64,000 bases of DNA from Microbispora hainanensis (GTDB lineage Bacteria; Actinomycetota; Actinomycetes; Streptosporangiales; Streptosporangiaceae). The translations under genes and the position numbers were made by a program. The first letter of the stretch is position 1. The number at the start of each line of letters is the position of its first letter. Shown here piece by piece: positions 58,016-64,000 of this stretch. The notes under the pieces were generated by a model. It saw only the letters and a program-made list of their open reading frames with translations, did no database searches and had not been told where the DNA came from. Location: NCBI RefSeq assembly GCF_036186745.1, contig NZ_CP108086.1:186001-250000 (forward strand). Direction: 5' to 3'.

Positions 58016-61000
58016 TGACCGGCAAGGAACTGGACGCTCTGGCGGCGTTGAGGTTCAACTACGCCAATGTCCCCGACGACGTGTGGCGGCCGTCGCCGTT
58101 CCACGTCGGCACTCTGCACCGGCAGACCGCGCAGACCGTCCTCGACGGGTTCATCGAGGCCGAGGAGAGCGCCGACGCGAGCCCCATCGGCATCGTCATC
58201 GAGGGACAGCGCGGCTCCGGCAAGACGCACCTGCTCGGCTGGGTCCGGCAGAAGGTGCACGAGGAGGACGGCTATTTCTTCCTGGTGAGCCTGCTCGACG
58301 CCAGGAGCTTGTGGGAGAGCGTGCTGCTGTCCATGCTGGACAGCCTTTCCCGGCCGATCCCGGGATCGGGGACCCAGCTCACCGAGCTTCTGTGGCGGCT
58401 GTGCCTGCTCGCCGAGATCCCGGAAGAAGCACGCCGGTCGCTGACCGGTGAGGCGCCGCTCTCCCGGCAGGACCTGGACGACTTCGTGCGCGCCCTGCGC
58501 CGGTACGACCGGCACGTCGGCGGCGTCGCCCAAGACGTCGCCAGGGCGCTCGTCCTGCGCGCGGCCGACGACCCGTCCGCGCAGGACGTCGGAGACGCCT
58601 ACCTCACCTCGGCGCCGGAAGGAGAACCGGGCGAGCGGGCCGGCTGGGGTTTCACCACGATCGTGAAGTCCCCTCAGGAGATGGTCAGGGACCTGTCCCG
58701 CCTGATGGCGCTGACCGGTCCTTCCGTCATCGCGGTGGACCAGATCGACGTCCTGCTCGCACAGTCGTCCGTCGCCATGGCGGGAGACACCAGGGACTCC
58801 TGGCAGGAGGCGCTGGTGCTCGAGCAGATCGCGGGCGGTCTGATGACTCTGCGCGAGGTGACCCGCCGGACGCTGACCGTGCTCTCCTGCCTTCCCGCGA
58901 CGTGGGAACTCATCCGCACGAAAGCCATCGATACGGTGCAGGACCGGTTCAAGGAAGCCGTGCCGCTCGACAACATCCCCGATGCGCGAACGGGCATCGA
59001 GCTGATCGAGAAGCGGTTCAGCGCGCAGTACGGCGCGGTCGGCTTCACCCCGCCCTATCCGACGTGGCCGGTGAAGCCGGAGGCGTTCGAGGAGGCGTAT
59101 CAGTACACGCCTCGTCAGTTGCTCATCCGGATCGACAAGCACGTCCGGTCGTGCCTGGCGAGCGGACAGGTCGTGGAGCTGGAACGGCTGACCGGCTCCC
59201 AGCCAGTCAGGGTCGTTCCTGTATCTCCGCCGCCGCAGCCGGAGCCCGACTTCGGCGCGCTCGACAGGCGGTTCGCGGAGTTGCGGCAGCGTGCGGACGT
59301 GGTGGACGCGCTTGACCCGATCACCGAGGACGTCGTGATGCCGGGGCTGCTGTCGGCCGGACTGTCCGCCTGGATCGCCGAGCAGGGCGAGGACGGGCGC
59401 CTGTTCACCCAGGACCCGCCCCCGAGCACGAAGCCGCCCCTGCACGCGCGCCTGCGGCGGACGCTGGACGAGGCGACGGAGAACGAGGCCCACTGGTGCT
59501 TCCGCGCCATCTCGGCGTCCCATCACACCGCCGCGCTCAACCGGCTGAAGGCCGCGTCCACGGCGGCCGGGCTCGACGAGCGGATCCCCGCGCGCAAGCT
59601 GTTCGTGCTCAGGAACCAGAGCTGGGCCAAGGGACCGGCCACCCAGGCGGCCCTGGCCGCCTTCGAGCAGGCGGGCGGCCGGGTGCTCCAGGTCGAAGAG
59701 GACGACCTGCGGATCTTCTCGGCGCTTCGCACCCTGCTGACGGAGAACTCGCCGGACCTCCGGGCGTGGCTCGTCTCGCGTAAGCCGACGAGCGAGGTGA
59801 AGCTGTTCGCGGAGGCGCTGGGCGACGCGGCCGTTCCGCGTGTGTCCGACTCCGTCACCGGAAGGTCCGCCCGGTCGAACCGGGCGCAGGACCGCCCCCG
59901 GCGCACCGCCAACCCCGAACGGCGTCTGCTCCGCCGGGAGGCGGTGCCGGGACTCACGACGCTGCCGTTGACCGAAGCGCCCTCCCCGGCCTCCGGCACC
60001 ACGCCGTCGCCCGCCACCGGCAGCGCACCGTCCCCCATCACCGACAGCGCGCCGCCGCCCGCACAGGACACCGCGGCGTCCCCCGCCACGGGCATCGCCC
60101 CGCCCCTGGCCACGGACATCGCACCGTCCCCCATCACCGACAGCGCGCCGTCCCCCGCTCCGGACACCGCGGCGTCCCCCGCCACGGGCATCGCCCCGCC
60201 CCTGGCCACGGACATCGCACCGTCCCCCATCACCGACAGCGCGCCGCCGCCCGCACAGGACACCGCGGCGTCTCCGGTCACGGGCATAGCGCAGCTCCCG
60301 GCTACGGAGACCGCACCGCAGCCGGCCACCGATGGCGAGTCGCCTCCGGCTTCCGGGGATGTGCCGGAACCTTCCGATACGGGCGTCGCGAGTTCCGGCG
60401 GCCTGACCCTTGGTCCGGCCGTTCCCGATCTGCAGGTCTGGCCGCCGCTGCCCGCCCCTGAGGCGTCACCGGTCGAAGCACCGGCCCCGGAGATGCCGAC
60501 TGTGGAGATTCCGGCCTCGGAGCTACCGGTGGTGGAGGCGGCGGTTCCCCGGCCGCGAAGGCCGCTGTCGGCGGATGAGGACCCGGCGTCGCCGTACCTG
60601 ACGATCGGGGCGGCGACCGCGGACGGCCGGCCGGTGCGCGTGCACCTGGAGACCCTGCGCAAGCACACGGCGATCTTCGCCGGATCGGGCTCCGGCAAGA
60701 CGGTGCTGATCCGCCGTCTCGTGGAGGAGTGCGCCCTTCAGGGGGTCTCGGCGATCGTCCTCGACGCGAACAACGACCTCGCGCGGCTGGGCGACCGGTG
60801 GCCGGAGCCACCCGCGGAGTGGGGCGAGGGCGACGCGGCCAGGGCCGACGACTACCTGGCCAACACCGACGTGGTGATCTGGACGCCGCGCAAGGAGGCG
60901 GGACGGCCGCTGAGCTTCCAGCCGCTGCCCGACTTCGGCAGCGTCGCCGACGACCCGGACGAGTTCGGCGAGGCGGTGGACGCCGCTCTCGCCGCGCTCG

Positions 61001-61815
61001 TGCCCCGGGCGAAGCTGGAGGCCAAGACAGCAAAGGCGCATCTCGGCCAGGCGGTGCTCCGCGAGGCCGTCGCCCACTACGGACGGCGCGGCGGCACGAG
61101 CCTCGCCGGCCTGATCGCCCTCCTCGACGACCTGCCGGACGGCGTGAGCACTCTCGAAGGCGCGCCCAGGCTCGCGACCGAGATGGCCCAGCACCTGAGG
61201 GCGGAGACGATCAGCGATCCCCTGTTCGCGGGGACCGGGACGCCCGTCGATCCGGGCGTCCTGCTGACGCCGCCGGAGGGCAAGCGGGCCCGTGTCTCGG
61301 TGATCAGCCTCACCGGCCTGGCCTCCGACCAGCAGCGGCAGGGCTTCGTCAACCAGCTGCAGATGGCGCTGTTCTCCTGGATCAAGCGGCATCCCGCCGG
61401 AGACCGGCCGCTCGGCGGGCTGTTCGTGATGGACGAGGCCCAGACGTTCGCGCCGTCCGGTACGACGACCGTGTGCACCCAGAGCACGCTCGCTCTCGCC
61501 GCGCAGGCCCGCAAGTACGGCCTGGGGCTGGTGTTCGCCACCCAGGCGCCGAAGGGGCTGCACAACCGGATCACGGGCAACGCCGCCACCCAGTTCTTCG
61601 GCCTGCTCAACGCGCCGGCCCAGATCACGGCGGCGCGGGAGCTGGCCAGGGCCAAGGGCGGCGACGTCCCCGACGTGGCGCGGCTGCGGTCGGGCCAGTT
61701 CTACGCGGCGTTCGAGGGCGGGTCGTTCACGAAGGTCCGTACGCCGCTGTGCCTGACCCACCACCCGAGCAGCCCCCTGACGAGCGAGGAGGTCGTGGCC
61801 CGGGCGAACCGGTAG
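58012..61815 (+). CDS. Fused AAA-type ATPase and HerA/FtsK-like translocase, third gene of the operon
   Basis: This 1267-residue protein has two ATP sites. The N-terminal AAA-like domain has Walker A GQRGSGKT (65-72) and Walker B SVIAVDQID near residue 240. A central part contains a helical region and a REase- or Toprim-like segment of unclear fold (about 510-615). Next comes a Pro/Ala/Thr linker (about 655-850), partly made of a 32-residue repeat. The C-terminal domain has Walker A GSGSGKT (891-897), FVMDEAQTFAP with Asp1141 and Glu1142, FATQAPKGLHNRITGN and GLLNAPAQITAARELA, which is the HerA/DUF87 translocase pattern. Such motors pump DNA, often with a partner nuclease. ATG 58012 overlaps the previous stop by four bases. 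Confidence 0.85.
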   Translation: MMTGKELDALAALRFNYANVPDDVWRPSPFHVGTLHRQTAQTVLDGFIEAEESADASPIGIVIEGQRGSGKTHLLGWVRQKVHEEDGYFFLVSLLDARSLWESVLLSMLDSLSRPIPGSGTQLTELLWRLCLLAEIPEEARRSLTGEAPLSRQDLDDFVRALRRYDRHVGGVAQDVARALVLRAADDPSAQDVGDAYLTSAPEGEPGERAGWGFTTIVKSPQEMVRDLSRLMALTGPSVIAVDQIDVLLAQSSVAMAGDTRDSWQEALVLEQIAGGLMTLREVTRRTLTVLSCLPATWELIRTKAIDTVQDRFKEAVPLDNIPDARTGIELIEKRFSAQYGAVGFTPPYPTWPVKPEAFEEAYQYTPRQLLIRIDKHVRSCLASGQVVELERLTGSQPVRVVPVSPPPQPEPDFGALDRRFAELRQRADVVDALDPITEDVVMPGLLSAGLSAWIAEQGEDGRLFTQDPPPSTKPPLHARLRRTLDEATENEAHWCFRAISASHHTAALNRLKAASTAAGLDERIPARKLFVLRNQSWAKGPATQAALAAFEQAGGRVLQVEEDDLRIFSALRTLLTENSPDLRAWLVSRKPTSEVKLFAEALGDAAVPRVSDSVTGRSARSNRAQDRPRRTANPERRLLRREAVPGLTTLPLTEAPSPASGTTPSPATGSAPSPITDSAPPPAQDTAASPATGIAPPLATDIAPSPITDSAPSPAPDTAASPATGIAPPLATDIAPSPITDSAPPPAQDTAASPVTGIAQLPATETAPQPATDGESPPASGDVPEPSDTGVASSGGLTLGPAVPDLQVWPPLPAPEASPVEAPAPEMPTVEIPASELPVVEAAVPRPRRPLSADEDPASPYLTIGAATADGRPVRVHLETLRKHTAIFAGSGSGKTVLIRRLVEECALQGVSAIVLDANNDLARLGDRWPEPPAEWGEGDAARADDYLANTDVVIWTPRKEAGRPLSFQPLPDFGSVADDPDEFGEAVDAALAALVPRAKLEAKTAKAHLGQAVLREAVAHYGRRGGTSLAGLIALLDDLPDGVSTLEGAPRLATEMAQHLRAETISDPLFAGTGTPVDPGVLLTPPEGKRARVSVISLTGLASDQQRQGFVNQLQMALFSWIKRHPAGDRPLGGLFVMDEAQTFAPSGTTTVCTQSTLALAAQARKYGLGLVFATQAPKGLHNRITGNAATQFFGLLNAPAQITAARELARAKGGDVPDVARLRSGQFYAAFEGGSFTKVRTPLCLTHHPSSPLTSEEVVARANR
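59985..60300 (+). repeat. 96-bp in-frame repeat in the ATPase linker
   Basis: Units starting at 60025, 60121 and 60217 are 96 bp apart and encode 32-residue copies beginning APSPITDSAP and ending PPLATDI. The first two copies are nearly identical; the third decays after about 60 bp. The repeat is in frame and only lengthens the flexible linker. Confidence 0.85.
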
Positions 61816-61898
61816 GGCGCCGCCGCCCGTGCTCCCTGCCCGTGCTCCCTGCCGCCGCCCGTCCTTCCTGCCGCCGCCCGTGCTCCCCTTCCGGCGGT
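61816..61898. repeat. Degenerate CTCCCTGCC repeats between convergent genes
   Basis: The 83-bp gap between the ATPase stop and the next minus-strand gene contains repeated GTGCTCCCTGCC and GCCGCCCGTCC-type words. It is the same kind of convergent-end repeat as elsewhere in the window but shorter and less regular. Confidence 0.5.
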
Positions 61899-62528
61899 CT
61901 ATCGCCGGAAAGCGGCGCCACCGGCGGCGGCGATCGCCACCGACAGGACGATGACGACGGTGAGCGTGCCCAGGGGGTTGCGGTGCCGTACGGGCGCGAT
62001 CGCGCGCATGGCCGGCACACGGTAGACCGGTGACGGCGACGGAGTGGGCCGCGGCGTCGGACGAGGGCGCGGGGACGGCGCCGCCACGGGCGGCCGGGCC
62101 ACGGCCACCACCCGGTGCGGAGCATGCCGGGGCGTCGGTGCGGGCTTCTCGGGAGCCGGTGGCGGAGGCTTCTGGGAGGGCGCGGGCGGCGGCACGGGCC
62201 TGGGTGACGTGCAGCCGGGCCGTCCGATGCCGACCTCGGCGTGCAGGCCGATGAGCACGTCGACGTCGAGGCAGACACCGACCCGCAGGCCCGGTCCGTC
62301 CGGATCGGGTGCCGTGAGGGACACATCGGCCGCTGCCCGCACCATCCCCCGGGCCACCGTGCCGCCCGCGCCCGTGTCCTGCCGCTCGGCCCGCACCTGC
62401 TGCTCGGCCGCCGGGGCGGGAGCCGCCGCGGCCGGCACGGCGCAGGCCGGCACGGCACAGGCCAGCGCGGCGCAGGCGGAAACGGCCGCGACCGCGACGG
62501 CCACGCGCGGGCCCGCCGTCCTGCCCAT
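61899..62528 (-). CDS. Secreted, membrane-anchored protein of unknown function
   Basis: This 209-residue protein has a signal peptide rich in Ala and Cys (about 1-37), a small domain (about 45-105) with VGVCLDVDVLIGLHAEVGIG, a Pro-rich linker (about 108-170) and a C-terminal helix (LTVVIVLSVAIAAAGGAAF) close to the end. It is therefore probably exposed outside and held by one anchor. No family is recognised. ATG 62528 lies one base after the stop of the upstream DUF4239 gene, so the two are co-translated. Confidence 0.72.
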   Translation of the reverse strand: MGRTAGPRVAVAVAAVSACAALACAVPACAVPAAAAPAPAAEQQVRAERQDTGAGGTVARGMVRAAADVSLTAPDPDGPGLRVGVCLDVDVLIGLHAEVGIGRPGCTSPRPVPPPAPSQKPPPPAPEKPAPTPRHAPHRVVAVARPPVAAPSPRPRPTPRPTPSPSPVYRVPAMRAIAPVRHRNPLGTLTVVIVLSVAIAAAGGAAFRR

Positions 62529-62529
62529 G

Positions 62530-63297
62530 TCAGTGGCCCTCGGGGATCCGCTGGAACTCGTGCAGGGCGCTCACGAACGCGTCGGGCTGCACCGCCAGGC
62601 CGCCGCTGAAGGGGTGGGAGATGTTCCACGCGAGATAGACGCCGACGCCGAGCAGGACCGCCATCGTCAGCACCGGCACGAGCGTGAGCCCCCGGGGCCG
62701 CGCCCCTGCCAGGAACGGGAAGACGATGACCAGGACGCCCGTGAGCACCGTCAGCAGCATGACGCCGGGGGGCGGCTCGGTGCCCGCGTCGGCGGCGCGC
62801 TGCCGCCGGGCGGCGGACATGTCCGCCATCCGCTCCAGCACGGCGTCTCTGGCGTCGCGCGCCTCGTCGGTCGTGACCGGCAGTTCGGTCACGTGGGCGC
62901 GTAACGCCTCCAGCCGCGCCGATCCCTCGCTGCCGAGATGTCCGGCCGCCATCTGGGGCCACTCGTCCTCGACGACGTATCTCGCGTACTCGCGGAGCCC
63001 CTCGCGCACCTGGGCGGCGTCGGGGGCCGGGAGCGGCGCGGCGGCCCAGTAGGCCTCCACGAGCGCGTGGGTCTCCGCGTAGGTGTTCTGCCGCGCGGAG
63101 TCGGCCGAGGTCCACGGCACGACGATCGCGATGGCGAACACGAGCAGGAACAGCGAGGAGAGCATCGACCCGGCGTGACCGGCGGACGCGCCGCCGGGAT
63201 CGCGGTCGTCGGTGCCCCGGCCCAGCGCGCGGAAGAGAAGGGCCGCCACGGCCACCAGCCCGACGGCCGCCGCGACCGCGAGTACGCCCAAGAGCAT
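62530..63297 (-). CDS. DUF4239 membrane protein
   Basis: This 255-residue protein has two N-terminal helices (1-25, 43-62), a soluble helical segment with ARQNTYAETHALVEAYWAAA and a DAVLERMADMSAARRQR stretch, and two C-terminal helices. This is the layout of DUF4239, a widespread bacterial membrane family of unknown function. It is the first gene of a two-gene unit with the anchored protein at 61899. The 148 bp upstream contains an AT-rich promoter-like stretch at about 63310-63370. Confidence 0.85.
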   Translation of the reverse strand: MLLGVLAVAAAVGLVAVAALLFRALGRGTDDRDPGGASAGHAGSMLSSLFLLVFAIAIVVPWTSADSARQNTYAETHALVEAYWAAAPLPAPDAAQVREGLREYARYVVEDEWPQMAAGHLGSEGSARLEALRAHVTELPVTTDEARDARDAVLERMADMSAARRQRAADAGTEPPPGVMLLTVLTGVLVIVFPFLAGARPRGLTLVPVLTMAVLLGVGVYLAWNISHPFSGGLAVQPDAFVSALHEFQRIPEGH

Positions 63298-63445
63298 GAC
63301 ATCTCCACAGACACTTTGCCGATTACTTGTGGTGACATGACTATCACACGAAGTAATTATTGACCAGCCAAGACAGGCAAGTCACGGCGCGGCCTGCCCG
63401 GCCGGGCGGGAGAGGTCATGGCAGGATCGGCGCGGAGGTGATCGC

Positions 63446-64000
63446 ATGCGCGTGGTGATCGCGGGCGGACACGGGAAGATCGCCCTTCGGCTGGCGCGCC
63501 TGCTGAGCGGGCGGGGCGACGCGCCCGTGGGGCTGATCCGCAACCCGGACCAGGTCGCGGACGTGGAGGCGGCCGGCGCCGAGGCGGTGGTGTGCGACCT
63601 GGAGCGGACCACGCCGGAGAAGGTGGCCGAGATCCTGCTGGGGGCGGGAGCCGTCGTCTTCGCCGCCGGGGCGGGGCCCGGCAGCGGCGTCGCGCGCAAG
63701 TTCACCGTGGACCAGGGCGCCTCGGTGCTGCTCGCCGACGCGGCCGAACGGGCCGGGGTGTCCCGCTTCATCCAGATCTCCTCGATGGGCGCGGGATCGC
63801 CGCCCGCACCGGGGAGCGACGAGGTCTGGGCGGCCTACATCACCGCGAAGACGGCGGCGGAGGAGGACCTGCGCGCCCGCCCGCTCGACTGGACGATCCT
63901 GCGGCCCGGGCGGCTCACCGACGAGCCGGGCACCGGCCTGGTGACGCTCGCCGACCCGCCGCTTCCCCCCGGTTCGGTGCCGCGCGACGACGTGGCCGCC
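63446..64000 (+). CDS. NAD(P)-binding oxidoreductase (atypical SDR), N-terminal part
   Basis: The first 185 codons of this gene are in the window, which it leaves at the right edge without a stop. MRVVIAGGHGKIALRLARLL at residues 1-20 is a GGxGxI dinucleotide site; VGLIRNPDQ follows, then FAAGAGPGSG, and FIQISSMGAG with AYITAKTAAEEDLRA in the catalytic-loop position and TILRPGRLTDEP. This matches the NmrA/YwnB-like atypical SDR group. Arg after strand 2 suggests NADP(H). The start ATG 63446 follows GGAGGTG at an ideal distance. Confidence 0.88.
   Translation, partial: MRVVIAGGHGKIALRLARLLSGRGDAPVGLIRNPDQVADVEAAGAEAVVCDLERTTPEKVAEILLGAGAVVFAAGAGPGSGVARKFTVDQGASVLLADAAERAGVSRFIQISSMGAGSPPAPGSDEVWAAYITAKTAAEEDLRARPLDWTILRPGRLTDEPGTGLVTLADPPLPPGSVPRDDVAA

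Overview
This is a high-GC, gene-dense window from a filamentous actinomycete. The gene content fits Streptosporangiaceae or a close relative: two Methyltransf_19 genes, a SigR-like sigma factor, NsrR with flavohemoglobin, secreted polysaccharide-degrading enzymes, and many GTG starts and leaderless-looking promoters. That assignment is an inference from gene content. No rRNA, tRNA, integrase, transposase or CRISPR array was seen. About 50 protein genes are supported, with partial genes at both ends: a CapA-like protein at the left and an NAD(P)-binding oxidoreductase at the right.

Region by region. 0-5 kb: CapA fragment, methyltransferase, stand-alone LigD-type polymerase, MFS pump with a TetR regulator. 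5-8.3 kb: a ribbon-helix-helix protein with an operator array, a DUF4097 protein and a DrrA/DrrB-type ABC exporter. 8.7-16.5 kb: a Methyltransf_19 gene, ACT membrane protein, aldo/keto reductase with LysR, a 47-residue CxC protein, an unusual inositol-phosphatase homologue, acyl-CoA synthetase and isoaspartyl methyltransferase. 16.7-19 kb: nitric-oxide module (cysteine hydrolase, NsrR, flavohemoglobin) with visible operators. 19-25 kb: second Methyltransf_19 gene, GH1 beta-glucosidase opposite a LacI regulator, aldo/keto reductase opposite an AraC regulator. 25-31 kb: MarR-MFS pair, lactate monooxygenase-like gene, acyl-CoA dehydrogenase/SDR operon with TetR. 31.4-37.7 kb: a Pls-type (poly-amino-acid) synthetase, a BPL_N amidotransferase-like protein and a secreted M1 aminopeptidase. 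38-44 kb: a frameshifted small gene, a poly-HAMP hybrid histidine kinase and an FAD oxidoreductase. 44.8-53.4 kb: secreted rhamnogalacturonan lyase, SnoaL-like protein, site-2 protease, SigR-like sigma factor, a LigD-like phosphoesterase with a broken ligase domain, secreted 5'-nucleotidase. 53.7-55.2 kb: TetR and a DUF998 membrane protein. 55.7-61.8 kb: an overlapping three-gene operon (nuclease, winged-helix adaptor, double-ATPase of AAA plus HerA/FtsK type). 61.9-64 kb: two membrane proteins and the partial oxidoreductase.

The two best candidates for an undescribed system are the nuclease/winged-helix/AAA-HerA operon at 55720-61815, which looks like a DNA-translocase-plus-nuclease defence module, and the Pls-like synthetase cluster at 31448-37696, which may make and process a cationic homopoly-amino acid. 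A window-wide pattern is that the longer gaps between convergent genes carry unrelated short tandem repeats, and several stop codons lie inside those repeats.
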